This document shows, one piece after another, positions 47,678-60,923 of a stretch of DNA of 64,000 nucleotides. Position numbers and translations under genes: made by a program. This DNA comes from CBDAPE01 sp965198325 (lineage in GTDB: Bacteria > Pseudomonadota > Alphaproteobacteria > UBA828 > JAPUJA01). Where the stretch lies: positions 186,001 to 250,000 of the forward strand of contig CBDAPE010000017.1 in assembly GCA_965198325.1 (NCBI GenBank), in the 5' to 3' direction. Every line of letters begins with the position of its first letter. The first letter of the stretch is position 1. A model generated the notes under the pieces. It was given only the letters and a program-made list of their open reading frames with translations, made no database searches and had not been told where the DNA came from.

Positions 47678-47939
47678 GAAGCGCTCCCATGGGTCGATGT
47701 CTTCCTGACCTTCATTACCGGTTATGATGCTTGATTCTGAGAGCAGACTCTACCTTTTGCTCGGGTTAGATCGATCGAAAACGCGATCCGGCCCCACGCG
47801 CTAAAAAGAGCTGGAACGAGGACTTGCGGCAGGCTCCCCGTTGTCCGCGCGATCGGCGCCGGTTTCCGGCGCAAGTCCCCTGTGCGGCGGATCAATCACC
47901 AAACTAGCGGCCGTAAGTCGGGAGAATCGGATTTGGGCG

Positions 47940-48764
47940 TCAGTTCAGGTTTACCTGCATGCCTTCGCGGGCGACGAAGGCCTGACTCTACGCGGCCCGG
48001 GCCTCCGCCTCGATCCCCTGCATGACCGCGTCTTCGTGGCCGGGATCGTGGTGAAATATTCCGAGCGATTTCACGTTCGCAGCCTGACACAGGCGAACGC
48101 CTTCCTGCCAGGTCGAGTGGCCCCAACCGATCTTGGAGGGAAACTCGTCGTCGGTGTAGGTCGCGTTGTAGACCACCAGGTCGGCGCCCTCGATGAGGCC
48201 GAGCACCTTCTGATCGGGTTCGTCGGGCACGTGCTCAGTGTCGGTGATGTAGCAGAACGCCTTGCCTTCATACTCCAGTCGATAGCCCGTCGCGCTGCCG
48301 GGGTGGTTGAGCGGCGCGGTCTTGGCCGTCATGCCCTCCCCGACGCTGAACGTATCGCCGGCCCGAAAATCCTCGAAATTCATCTTCGACTGCATGATCT
48401 CGAGAGGGACCGGGAATGTCGGGTTGGTCATCTGGCTGGACAGCACTTTGCGCACGCCGCCTTCGTCGGTCAGGTGACCCGCCTTGATGTTGAAGGAATG
48501 GTCCGGGGCGTAGGCGGGTGCGAAGAACGGGAAGCCGTTGATGTGATCCCAGTGGGTATGGGTGAGCTGGACGTCGGCATGGTTGACATGGTCCGCGAAC
48601 ATCTCGTCGCCCAGCCCTCGGATGCCGGTCCCGGCATCGAGAATGATCCGCAGATCGCCGGCGAACACCTGGATACAGCTGGTGTTTCCACCGTAGCCTA
48701 TATGCTTGGCCGTCGGGCATGCGATGCTGCCCCGAACGCCCCAGAACTTGATGTCGAAGCTCAT
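47940..48764 (-). CDS. Metallo-beta-lactamase-fold hydrolase, last 15 codons behind an amber stop
   Basis: A 258-residue MBL-fold enzyme starting MSFDIKFWGVRGSIACPTAK. The metal site HTHWDH is at residues 69-74, and later ligands lie in NHPGSATGY and ITDTEHV; the region FHHDPGHED is also present. It is related to phosphodiesterase/RNase Z-like hydrolases. Translation should end at TAG 47988-47990, but the same frame continues SQAFVAREGMQVNLN to a TGA at 47940-47942, matching the usual ending of the family. The lost tail is short and the enzyme may still work. GGGGAGGAG precedes the ATG. Confidence 0.8.
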
Positions 48765-48817
48765 GACTCCTCCCCAGGGGTCTGTTGCCGGCTGTTGCGT
48801 CGTTCACCGCTGAACTT

Positions 48818-48835
48818 AACCGCGGTTGGTTAACC
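48818..48835. promoter_or_regulatory. Palindromic operator-like sites upstream of the MBL-fold gene
   Basis: AACCGCGGTT and GGTTAACC, two perfect palindromes side by side, sit about 55-70 bases before the MBL gene start, with TTAA/TTAACC copies around them. A regulator could bind here; none is identified. Confidence 0.35.
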
Positions 48836-48944
48836 AATTAACTTAGTTCGATTTAGCAACGCGTCGTGTGACAGGCATCACCGAATCGCGTGTCTTTTTT
48901 TATAGCGGGTACTAATCGACGCGCCGGGTCGCGGGGCAGGCCAT

Positions 48945-48966
48945 CCCGCCGCAAGTCCGCGGCGGG
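48945..48966 (-). terminator. GC-rich inverted repeat downstream of the ThDP enzyme gene
   Basis: CCCGCCGC, a 6-base loop aagtcc, then GCGGCGGG: a perfect 8-bp stem 16 bases after the stop of the ThDP enzyme gene. There is no U-tract directly behind it, so it may be only a weak or factor-assisted terminator. Confidence 0.4.
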
Positions 48967-48981
48967 GTGACGCCGCTATCC

Positions 48982-50649
48982 CTAGATCGGGAATTCGATC
49001 TTGCCCAGCCGGCGCGACATCTTCATGTTCTCGCGATAATCGATCGGTACGCCGATGACTGCCGGGCCCTTTTGCTTGAACGCCTCTTCGAGCGCAGGCA
49101 CCAGCTCTGCCGCGCTCTCGATCGTTCGTCCCCAGGCGCCGTATGCCTTGGCCCACATCTCCAGGTCCGGATTGCCGAAGGCGAGATCGGAGTGCTTGCC
49201 GTCGAAGGCGTTCTGCTGCTTCCACTTGATCAAGCCGTATTCACCATCCATCCAAACCAGGGCGACGACGTTGAGCTTCCAGCGCACCGCCGTCTCGATG
49301 TCCTGGGCGTTCATGAAGAAGCCCGCATCGCCGTTGATCGACAAGGCCCTGCTCTTGGGCATGGCGATCTTGGCGCCGATCGACCCCGGGAAGGCGAAGC
49401 CCATGGTGCAAAACCCGTTCGAGATCAGGCAGGTGTTGGGCTCATCGCACTGGTAATAGCGCGAAATCCACATCTTGTGGGCACCCACGTCCGAGAGCAG
49501 GATGTCCTCCGGCCCCATCACCTGACGGACGTCGTAGAGCACCTTCTGAGGCTTCATGGGGAAGGCGCGGCTGTTTTTCTTCTTTTCGAGATCATCAAGA
49601 ATCGTCTGGCGCAGCTTCGCCCGCTTGCTGATCTTGGCGAGCGGCAGTTTTTTCTTTTTCTTGCGTGCCCGCTTGATGATTTCCTCGTTGACCTGCCAAA
49701 GGGCATCGGCCACGTCGCCGGCGATATCAACGGTCGTCTGGTAGTGGTCGTCGATTTCCGCCGGCCAGAAGTCCACATGGACAATTTTCTTTGCCCGGCC
49801 CTTGTTCCAGAACGCCGGCGCGTACTCCACCAGGTCATAGCCCACCGAGATGATGGTATCGGCTTCGCGCATAGCGACCAGAATGTGGTCCTTGCCCTGC
49901 AGGCCGACCGTAAACAGACAGTGTTCGTCGGTGCGCGGGATGGCGCCCTTGCCCATAAATGTATTTACGACGCCGATGCCGGTATTTTTGGCGAGCCGCT
50001 TGAGCTGTGCGGCGGCCCGTTTGCGGATCGCACCGTTGCCCGCCAGGATCAGCGGCTTCTTCGCCGCCATGATGATGTCGACAGCCTGAGAGACCGCCTT
50101 ATGGTCGGCGCCCGGCCGACGAGTCTTTTCGGGCTTGATCGGCTTCCCTTTCGACGCACTGTCCGCGATGTCCTCGGGCAACTCGATGAGCGCGGCGCCG
50201 GGTTTCTCGGTCTCGGCGACCTTAAACGCCTTGCGCACAATTTCGGGAATATTGTCCGGATGGTAGACTGATTGCGCCCACTTGGTGATCGGCTTGAACA
50301 TGGAGACCGAATCCATGTTCTGGTGGCTTTCCTTGTGTAGGCGCTCGGTGTCGGCTTGGCCGATGATGCAGACCAGCGGCGCGCGGTCCATATTGGCGTC
50401 GGCAACGCCGGTGACCAGATTTGTCGCGCCCGGGCCGAGCGTGCCGAGACAAATACCAGACTTGCCGGTTAGCCGGCCGTAGACGTCGGCCATAAAAGCC
50501 GCCGCCTGCTCGTGCCGACAGAGCACGAACTTAATCTTGCTGTCGATGAGCGAAATCATGGTGTCGGCGTTTTCCTCGCCGGGAATGCCGAAGATGTGCG
50601 TGACGCCTTCTGTTTCAAGGCACTTCACGAAGAGATCAGACGCTTTCAT
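48982..50649 (-). CDS. Acetolactate synthase-like thiamine-diphosphate enzyme
   Basis: A 555-residue ThDP enzyme. N-terminal pyrimidine-binding domain with the catalytic Glu47 in CRHEQAAAF and the family motif IFGIPGEENADTM; the C-terminal pyrophosphate-binding motif is INGDAGFFMNAQDIE...N. It is most like catabolic acetolactate synthases (AlsS type), which join two pyruvates, but its neighbours are acyl-CoA genes, so a related decarboxylase or ligase activity is possible. A lysine-rich insert (RARKKKKKLPLAKISKR) is unusual. Ends in TAG. It is the most downstream gene of the minus-strand group. Confidence 0.82.
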   Translation of the reverse strand: MKASDLFVKCLETEGVTHIFGIPGEENADTMISLIDSKIKFVLCRHEQAAAFMADVYGRLTGKSGICLGTLGPGATNLVTGVADANMDRAPLVCIIGQADTERLHKESHQNMDSVSMFKPITKWAQSVYHPDNIPEIVRKAFKVAETEKPGAALIELPEDIADSASKGKPIKPEKTRRPGADHKAVSQAVDIIMAAKKPLILAGNGAIRKRAAAQLKRLAKNTGIGVVNTFMGKGAIPRTDEHCLFTVGLQGKDHILVAMREADTIISVGYDLVEYAPAFWNKGRAKKIVHVDFWPAEIDDHYQTTVDIAGDVADALWQVNEEIIKRARKKKKKLPLAKISKRAKLRQTILDDLEKKKNSRAFPMKPQKVLYDVRQVMGPEDILLSDVGAHKMWISRYYQCDEPNTCLISNGFCTMGFAFPGSIGAKIAMPKSRALSINGDAGFFMNAQDIETAVRWKLNVVALVWMDGEYGLIKWKQQNAFDGKHSDLAFGNPDLEMWAKAYGAWGRTIESAAELVPALEEAFKQKGPAVIGVPIDYRENMKMSRRLGKIEFPI

Positions 50650-50782
50650 AGGTTATGCCCCCCTGTGCTGGTGGAAAGCCATCCACGCCCGACAGTATCC
50701 GGGGGCTCGCGCGGCCCGTCAACCGCAGGCTCGCGCGGCGCCGCTCGCATCCCAGGGAACGGCCGGGCTGCGGATGTGAATT

Positions 50783-52018
50783 TCACGACGCGCCTTGGCC
50801 CGGCTCGGTCGCGTTCACGAGGCACGCCATGTTGCCCGGCGGGTGCCGGTTCTCGTGCATCAGCTGGTGGGTCTCGCCGATTTCGTCGAAAGAAAACGTC
50901 TGAGCCAAGCAGGGATCCATCTTGCCGTTTGCGATCAGTTCGGTGACGGCAGCCGCCTGCTCGTCGTTCGACAAATGACTGCCCTGGAGGCGTTTCTGGC
51001 GCATCCAGTGGTAACGCAGATCCAGGGTCGCCTTGTAACCGCTGGTACCGGCGCAGATCACCACCATGCCGCCGGTCGCACAGACGAATACCGACGTCGG
51101 CATTGTCGTCTCGCCGGGATGTTCGAAGACGATGCGCGGGCTGACCTTCTCGCCCAATGCCTCCCAGATCGCCTTGCCGAAGGCGCGTGAGCCCTTGGCC
51201 CAGCCGCCGTAGGCCGGGTCGTCTGCATCCGGCATCTGGCCCCAATGGTCGAAGTCGTTGCGGTTGATGACCCCGGCGGCGCCGTGGTCGAGACAGAACT
51301 GGCGTTTGGCGTCATCGGAAACCACGGCGACGGCCCGGCCGCCTTTCGCGCGGACGATCTCGAGTGCCATGCTGCCGATACCCCCGGCGGCGCCCCAGAC
51401 GAGCACGGCGTCGCCCTTCTCGACCGTATTGCCGGACCAGCCCATGAGCATGCGATAGGAGGTCGAGGCGCACAGTAGGTAGCAGCCCGCCTCCTCCCAA
51501 CTCAGCCGCGCGGGTTTAGCCACGCACTGGTGGGCCTGTGCGCGGGCAAATTGGCAATAACTGCCGTAGTTCGTCTGATAGCCCCAGATCCGTGTGCTTT
51601 CGGCCAGCATGGGATCGCGCCCCGACAGCACCCAGGGATCGTCGGGCAGCCACCAGCCGCTATGCACGACCACCTCGTCGCCCGGCTTGACGTTGGTGAC
51701 CTGATCGCCCACCGCCCAAACGATGCCCGAACAGTCGCTGCCCCCGGCGTGGAAATCTTCCGTCTCGCCCAGATTCTTCTGGCGCTCGGCGATAACGTCG
51801 ATCGGCTGGCCCAACGCGGCCCAGACGTTGTTGTAGTTGATCCCCGTCGCCATGACATAGACGAGCACCTCGTGCGCCTGGATCGACGGTGTCGAAACGA
51901 CGTCCCGCTGCCAGGCGTCGCGCGGCTCGCCGAATCGGTCCTGGCGCACGGCGAAGGCATGCATCTTTTCGGGCACCTCGCCCAGCGGCGGGCGTTCGCC
52001 GAGATCACAGAGTTCCAT
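50783..52018 (-). CDS. ccr: Crotonyl-CoA carboxylase/reductase
   Basis: A 411-residue zinc-lacking medium-chain reductase that reductively carboxylates crotonyl-CoA to ethylmalonyl-CoA with NADPH, the key step of the ethylmalonyl-CoA pathway for C2 assimilation. The nucleotide-binding motif is VWGAAGGIGSMALEI, and Ccr-specific features are GGSDCSGIVWAVGDQV, YGSYCQFARAQ and VFEHPGETTMPTSVFVCATG, followed by RYHWMRQKRLQGSHLSN. It is full length. The next gene upstream is an enoyl-CoA hydratase 83 bases away on the same strand. Confidence 0.93.
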   Translation of the reverse strand: MELCDLGERPPLGEVPEKMHAFAVRQDRFGEPRDAWQRDVVSTPSIQAHEVLVYVMATGINYNNVWAALGQPIDVIAERQKNLGETEDFHAGGSDCSGIVWAVGDQVTNVKPGDEVVVHSGWWLPDDPWVLSGRDPMLAESTRIWGYQTNYGSYCQFARAQAHQCVAKPARLSWEEAGCYLLCASTSYRMLMGWSGNTVEKGDAVLVWGAAGGIGSMALEIVRAKGGRAVAVVSDDAKRQFCLDHGAAGVINRNDFDHWGQMPDADDPAYGGWAKGSRAFGKAIWEALGEKVSPRIVFEHPGETTMPTSVFVCATGGMVVICAGTSGYKATLDLRYHWMRQKRLQGSHLSNDEQAAAVTELIANGKMDPCLAQTFSFDEIGETHQLMHENRHPPGNMACLVNATEPGQGAS

Positions 52019-52101
52019 GGAGTCTCCCTTTCACTTCCACTCGATATCGACGCGCCGGCCCGGTCACGGTCCGTCGTGGATGCGGATCGGACTCTAACGC
52101 G

Positions 52102-52917
52102 TCAGGCATATTTCGAAAACTGCGCCTCGCGCCATTTCAGCGCCGCCTTGAATCCCTTCTTGACCCGGATGTCGTCGAATTGCCTGTACTCCGGGGTGTC
52201 GAAGGAATCCATCAGGGTGCAGGCGGCAACGCCGTAATTCATCGCCGGATGGAAGCCCATGGCCTCATAGGCGTTGTTGATCGAGCGCTTGTTCCACTTG
52301 AGACATTCGAGCGCGACCATCGACATGCGCTTGGCGAACTTCATGGTCTCCGTCTTCACGTCGGCCTTGGGGTAGACCTTGCTGACGAGTCCGAGGCGGT
52401 AGGCTTCCTCCGCGTCGATGACGTCGCCCGTATAGATCAGGTCGCGCGCCCGGGTGCCGATGATGAAGGGCATGATCATGGTCGCCACGCCCGCGGAGAA
52501 GTGGGTCTCGATCACGGCGAACTTCGAATCGTCGGAGCAGATGCGCACGTCGCACATCTGGGCGAATTCGAGGCCGCCGGCAACGCAGTAACCGTCGATC
52601 ATCGCGATCACGGGCTTGCTGCAATTCCAGACGCATTTGGTGAATTCAAAGTCGTGGTTGAGCCGGTACCACCATTCCTCGGCGGTCTCCTTCATGCCTT
52701 CGTCGCCATCGGCGATGTCGTAACCCGCAGAGAATGCCCGGCCGCCCGTACCCGTGACAACGAGGACTCGAATATCGTCGTCGGCATCGGCCTTCGCGAC
52801 TGCCTTCCTGATCTCGGCGCAGAGTTCGAGTGAAAGCGCATTGAGGGTGTCCGGTCGGTTGAGGGTCAGGACCGCGACGCGCTCGTCTTTCTTGTACTTG
52901 AGAACCTTGGACGCCAT
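52102..52917 (-). CDS. Enoyl-CoA hydratase/isomerase family protein
   Basis: A 271-residue crotonase-fold enzyme. The oxyanion-hole segments are GGRAFSAGYDIADGDEGMKE and IDGYCVAGGLEFAQMCDVRI, with hydratase-type region IETHFSAGVATMIMPFIIGT. The first ATG would add KKERQ, but the ATG at 52917 is better placed behind AAGGAGAGG. The exact substrate is unclear. Beside Ccr, hydration in the crotonyl- or methacrylyl-CoA range is plausible (inference). Confidence 0.85.
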   Translation of the reverse strand: MASKVLKYKKDERVAVLTLNRPDTLNALSLELCAEIRKAVAKADADDDIRVLVVTGTGGRAFSAGYDIADGDEGMKETAEEWWYRLNHDFEFTKCVWNCSKPVIAMIDGYCVAGGLEFAQMCDVRICSDDSKFAVIETHFSAGVATMIMPFIIGTRARDLIYTGDVIDAEEAYRLGLVSKVYPKADVKTETMKFAKRMSMVALECLKWNKRSINNAYEAMGFHPAMNYGVAACTLMDSFDTPEYRQFDDIRVKKGFKAALKWREAQFSKYA

Positions 52918-52961
52918 TTGCCTCTCCTTCTTCATTCGACTGTTGATCCAGTCCGACGTGT

Positions 52962-55076
52962 TCAGGCGCCGGAGACGGGTTCGAGCAGGGCATCGACGCC
53001 GATTGCGCCGTGTCCCTCCTCGAGAGCGATGAGGGGATTGATTTCGACCGCCGACAGGACGCCGTGGGTCGCCGCCCCGAAGCGCGACAGGGCAGCGATC
53101 AGTTCGGCCGCCGCATCGATGTCGTAGGGCCCCGCGCCGCGCGCGCCGCGCAGCAGGGTGCCGGCAAGGGTTTCGTCGAGCATCGTGCGCGCGGACTCGA
53201 GGCTAACCGGACCCAGGCGCAAGCTCGATTGGCGGAGCAGTTCGACGAGAGTGCCGCCGAGCCCGACCACGACGAGACTACCGAAGGCGGGGTCATTGCG
53301 CACGCCGGCGATCAGTTCAACGCCGGCATCCGCCATCGCCTGGACGGTCACGCACCGCGCCGAGGCTTCGGGGTGAGCATCGAGAACGCCTGAAAGATCG
53401 GCGAAGGCGCCGCTCACAGCATCGGGGCTGTCGAGCCCGATCCGTACCAGCCCAAGCTCGCTCTTATGGGGCAAATCAGGCGAGGTGCCTTTGAGCACGA
53501 CGGGATAACCCGATGCGTCCGCATGCGCCGTCGCCTCGGCCGCCGACGCGGCCGCGCGGCAGTCGACCATCGACACACCCGCCTCGCCGAGGAGGCCGAA
53601 CCACTCGGGCTCGGTCATCGCGCCGGCGTCCCCGGCGCGTTCCCGCCAGCGGGCAGCCCGCGCCCCGTCGATTGCGATGTCATCCCGTTCGGGTCCATTG
53701 AATGCGGTCCATGCAGCGATGGCGCCGAGCGCCGAGCGCATGCCGGAGAGATAGGGAATGCCTGCGTCGTCCAGGATGGCCTTTACCCGCCGGTTGGGCA
53801 CGGGCGCCGCAGTCGCGTTGTAGAGCACCAACCTGCGGTCGGTCTTCGACGCGGTCTCGGCGAGCACTTCCGCCATCTCGATGACGAAGTCGAGATCGAA
53901 TCCACCCGTATTTGGCGGGTCGCCCGCGCAAATCACGGTGCCATAGCGCTCGTCGGAGACAATCCCGTCGAGGGTCGTACGGAAGACCTCGGCATCCCAC
54001 CCGGCACCCCAGGCATCGAGCGGATTGGCAAGCGTCGCGTAGTCGGGATAAGCCGGTTGGATCATCGCGCGGGTCTCCGCCGTAAGGGGCGGCAGCGAGA
54101 GCTCCACATCGTCGGCGAGATCAGCGATCAGACTGCATTGCCCCCCCGAGAGCGTGGTCGCCAGGACGCCGGGCGCCCGTGGCGCGTCCGGATAGGTGCC
54201 AAACAGGACCGCTGCTTCGTTGAGTTCGTCGAGATCGTTCAGCCGCACGATCCCGTGTCGTCGCAAGAAGGCTTCGTAGACTGCGTCCTCACCCGACAGC
54301 GAGCCGGTATGCCCGGCAATCGCCGCGCTTCCGGCTTTCGTGCGCCCTACCTTGATGGCGAGGATTCGTTTGCCGCGGGTGTGCGCTTCCGCTGCGGCTG
54401 CCGCGAAGGCCTCGGGGCGGCGGATCACTTCGAGGAACAGCATGATCGTCTGCACCCGGTCGTCGCGCACGACGTATTCGAGATAATCGGCGACATCCGT
54501 GACCGCCTCGTTGCCGGGCGTGATCACGTAGGCGAGCCCCAAATTCCGTTCGTCCTGGGCAAGCCCAATGGCGACAGAGCCGGAATGAGAGATGATCGCC
54601 ACAGGGCCCGGATCGAGCCGGGGCAGATCGGTGGTCCAGAGGGACGTCTGATGATGGACGTTGATCGCGCCCACATTGTTGGGCCCACAAAGCGCCATGG
54701 CGTGTTCGGTCGCGATCGCCCGGATGTCGTCCTGCAGGGCGTTGCCGGCATCATCGGCATCGCCATAGCCGCTCGCATTAATATAGGCGGCGCCGACGCC
54801 AAGCCTTGCCGCCTCTTCGAGAATAGCCGGACCGGCGACGGCCGGGATCGCGATGAAGACCGTATCGGGCACAATGGGCAGCTCGCCGAGTGAAGCGTAG
54901 CAGGGCAGGCCACGTATCTCGTCGTAGCGCGGATTGACCGGGTAAACCGACCCGCCGAAATCCCGGAGCTCGAGATTCTTCTGCACCACATGTCCGGTGG
55001 CAATCTCGCGGGGCGACGCGCCGACGATCGCGACCGACCCGGGATTGAGCAGCTTGTCGAGCGCGGTTTTCTCCAC
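52962..55076 (-). CDS. NDP-forming acyl-CoA synthetase (acetate-CoA ligase type)
   Basis: A 704-residue fusion of CoA-binding, succinyl-CoA-synthetase-like and ATP-grasp parts. The CoA-binding Rossmann start is NPGSVAIVGASPREIATGHV; the ligase part has IISHSGSVAIGLAQDERN, AIKVGRTKAGSAAIAGHTGS (phosphohistidine loop H nearby) and GDPPNTGGFDL. The C-terminal ATP-grasp has GYPVVLKGTSPDLPHKSELG and VGLGGTLVELLR. It makes acyl-CoA from acid with ATP (ADP released), or the reverse. The start is uncertain: GTG at 55076 (VEKTALDKLL) is preferred over a TTG 63 bases upstream. Confidence 0.88.
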   Translation of the reverse strand: MEKTALDKLLNPGSVAIVGASPREIATGHVVQKNLELRDFGGSVYPVNPRYDEIRGLPCYASLGELPIVPDTVFIAIPAVAGPAILEEAARLGVGAAYINASGYGDADDAGNALQDDIRAIATEHAMALCGPNNVGAINVHHQTSLWTTDLPRLDPGPVAIISHSGSVAIGLAQDERNLGLAYVITPGNEAVTDVADYLEYVVRDDRVQTIMLFLEVIRRPEAFAAAAAEAHTRGKRILAIKVGRTKAGSAAIAGHTGSLSGEDAVYEAFLRRHGIVRLNDLDELNEAAVLFGTYPDAPRAPGVLATTLSGGQCSLIADLADDVELSLPPLTAETRAMIQPAYPDYATLANPLDAWGAGWDAEVFRTTLDGIVSDERYGTVICAGDPPNTGGFDLDFVIEMAEVLAETASKTDRRLVLYNATAAPVPNRRVKAILDDAGIPYLSGMRSALGAIAAWTAFNGPERDDIAIDGARAARWRERAGDAGAMTEPEWFGLLGEAGVSMVDCRAAASAAEATAHADASGYPVVLKGTSPDLPHKSELGLVRIGLDSPDAVSGAFADLSGVLDAHPEASARCVTVQAMADAGVELIAGVRNDPAFGSLVVVGLGGTLVELLRQSSLRLGPVSLESARTMLDETLAGTLLRGARGAGPYDIDAAAELIAALSRFGAATHGVLSAVEINPLIALEEGHGAIGVDALLEPVSGA

Positions 55077-55166
55077 AGCGGTACTTTCTGGCGTCGGGTG
55101 GCGACCGATAAATTGGCGCCGCCGCTCGGGCCAGAGCAACCGGCTCGGCCGCCGCGCTGGCGTCGC

Positions 55167-55639
55167 TTATTTGTAACTGACCTTGATGATTTCGTACTCT
55201 TTTGTGCCGCCCGGCGTCGTGATTTCGACGACGTCGCCGGTACTCTTGCCGATCAGCGCCCGGGCGAGCGGCGCGGAGATCGACAATCGGCCCTGTTCGA
55301 CGTCGGCCTCGTCGGCGCCGACGATCTGGTATGTCATTCGCTCGCCCGTGTCCGCGTCTTCCAGACGTAATTTGGCGCCGAACTGAACACGCCTGCCAGA
55401 CAGCTTGGAGACATCGATGACCTCGGCGCGGCGGATCTTGTCTTCGAGCTCGGTAACCTGGGCTTCGATGAAACCCTGGCGTTCGCGCGCCGCATGATAT
55501 TCGGCGTTTTCCGAAAGATCGCCCATTTCGCGGGCCTCGGCGATGGCGCGAATGACCGCTGGCCGCTCTTCCGCGGTCAGGCGTTTAAGCTCCTTCTTTA
55601 GGCGCTCGAGGCCGTCGGCGGTGATCGGATTCTTGTCCA

Positions 55640-55640
<1 letters not shown>
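55167..55640 (-). CDS. greA: Transcription elongation factor GreA
   Basis: A 157-residue protein. The N-terminal coiled coil (PITADGLERLKKELKRLTAE, MGDLSENAEYHAARERQGFI) carries the acidic tip residues DLSENAEY, and the C-terminal FKBP-like domain has GRRVQFGAKLRLEDADTGER, then SPLARALIGKSTGDVVEITT. It rescues backtracked RNA polymerase by stimulating transcript cleavage. ATG overlaps the carB stop (TGATG), so carA-carB-greA form one operon. Confidence 0.97.
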
Positions 55641-58937
<3,297 letters not shown>

Positions 58938-58945
<8 letters not shown>

Positions 58946-60101
58946 GGCTATCGATCGCCGCGACGAAGCGGGCGAAGAGGTGCTGGGCGTCCTGAGGGCC
59001 GGGCGAGGCCTCGGGATGGTACTGCACCGAGAAGATCGGCTTCTCCGCGACCTCCAGCCCCTCCAGGCTGTTATCGAACAACGAGACGTGTGTCGCCTCC
59101 ACCCCCTTGGGCAGGCTTTCGGCGGCGACCTCGAAGCCGTGGTTCTGGCTGGTGATCTCGACCCGCCCCGTGGCCAGCTCCTTGACCGGGTGGTTGGCGC
59201 CCCGATGGCCGAAGTGCATCTTGCGGGTCTTGGCGCCCAGGCTGAGCGCCAGGAGTTGATGGCCCAGACAGATGCCGAAGATCGGCAGGCCGGTTCCGAT
59301 CAACCCGCGGATCACGGGCACGGCGTAGTCGCCCGTCGCCGCCGGGTCCCCGGGCCCGTTGGAGAGGAAGATGCCGGCGGGTTCATGAGCCATGATCTCG
59401 TCCAGGGTCGCGGTCGCCGGCACCACCGTGACGGTGCAGCCATGGGCGGCGAGACACCGCAGGATGTTGCGCTTCGCGCCGTAATCGAGGGCAACCACCC
59501 GGCGCGCCGGCGCTTTGAGCGCGCCGTAACCCGCGCCAAGCCGCCAGGTCGTTTCGGTCCACGCGTAGCTCTGCCGGCAGCACACCTCCCTGGCGAGGTC
59601 CATGCCCTCGAGGCCCGGCCAGACCCGGGCCTGGCGCAACAGGTCGTCGTTATCGATCGCGCCGTCGGGGGCATGGCAAAGCGCGCCCGCCCTTGAGCCC
59701 GATTCGCGCAAGCTCCGGGTGAGGTGTCGGGTATCGACGCCCGCGATACCGATCAGCGACTGGGATTTGAGCCAGTCGTCAAGGTGGCCGGTTGCCCGGA
59801 AGTTGGCGGGCTCGGTGATGTCCGCGCGCAAGACCAGGCCGCGCGCCGCAGGCGTGGCCGCCTCGATATCTTCGTCGTTGGCGCCGACATTGCCGATATG
59901 GGGAAAGGTGAAGGTGATGATCTGGCCGGCATAGGACGGATCGGTCAGGATCTCCTGGTAGCCGGTGATCGCGGTATTGAAGCAGACCTCGCCGATCGCC
60001 GTGCCGGGCGCGCCCACGCCCCAGCCCCGGAACACCGTGCCGTCGGCAAGCACCAGAGCGGCCGTGGCCGTCTCGGCAGGCGTCGGTTGTGCGTTGGGCA
60101 T
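58938..60101 (-). CDS. carA: Carbamoyl-phosphate synthase small subunit
   Basis: A 387-residue glutaminase subunit. The N-terminal CPSase_sm domain includes CFNTAITGYQEILTDPSYAG and FPHIGNVGANDEDIEA. The C-terminal class I glutamine amidotransferase domain has the nucleophile Cys in FGICLGHQLL, and the His/Glu pair in VQYHPEASPGP. It hydrolyses glutamine and passes ammonia to CarB. The gene is divergent from yqeY, with a 254-bp intergenic region between them. Confidence 0.97.
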
Positions 60102-60355
60102 CGCGGAGTCCCCAACCCGGGATCCGGTAAATCATCAAGCGGACGGCGAGAAATCGGCGAACGTTCGCGCGAATCGCGTCGGGCCGCCGGGTTGAATCGC
60201 GACCCGGCGGAACTTACGTAATTGACAACTCCGCGTCAAGCCTGCGGCCGGTTGAGAAAGCGGATGTATTTCAACGAGTTAAGTGGAAGCGGTTGCGCCC
60301 GACCCGCGCGGCGCTATAGTGCCGCCGTTCCGACGATGACCAGAAGGCGTCATCC

Positions 60356-60811
60356 ATGTTGAGAGACGAGTTCACGGACACGCTCAAGGTCGCAATGAAG
60401 GCGCGCGAGCAGACCACGGTTCTCACCGTGCGCCTGATCCTGGCGGCGCTGAAGGACCGGGACATCGCGGCGCGGGGCAAAGGCAATGACGACGGCCTTT
60501 CCGACGACGAAATTCTCCAGCTGCTCACCACCATGGTGCGCCAGAGGCGCGAGAGCATCGAGCACTACGAGAAGGGAGCGCGCGACGATTTGGTCGCCCG
60601 CGAAAAGGCCGAAATCGAGGTCATCGAGCGCTTCCTGCCGCGCCAGCTCGACGATACCGAGATGGCCTCGGCGATCGAGCGGGTGGTCGAAGAGCTCGAC
60701 GCGTCCAGCCTGAAAGACATGGGGCGCACCATGGCGGCGCTCAAGGAGACGTACGCGGGCCGGATGGATTTCGCTAAGGCGAGCGGCCTGGTCAAGCAGA
60801 TCCTCGCGTGA
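60356..60811 (+). CDS. yqeY: GatB/YqeY domain protein
   Basis: A 151-residue helical protein typical of YqeY: LRDEFTDTLKVAMKAREQTT, LRLILAALKDRDI-like segment, RQRRESIEHYEKGARDDLVA and RFLPRQLDDTEMASAIERVV. The domain resembles the tail of GatB and may bind tRNA, but its cellular role is not established. It is 112 bases upstream of dnaG on the same strand, an arrangement widespread in alphaproteobacteria. Confidence 0.93.
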   Translation: MLRDEFTDTLKVAMKAREQTTVLTVRLILAALKDRDIAARGKGNDDGLSDDEILQLLTTMVRQRRESIEHYEKGARDDLVAREKAEIEVIERFLPRQLDDTEMASAIERVVEELDASSLKDMGRTMAALKETYAGRMDFAKASGLVKQILA

Positions 60812-60923
60812 CGCGCGCGGATACAAAACTTTATTCGGGATTCCGATTGCCTTGGCCGGGCCGGCTTTGGCATAACTGAACGGGCGCGGACAGTCGGCTC
60901 CGCTCAAGCTGCCGGGCTCGCCG

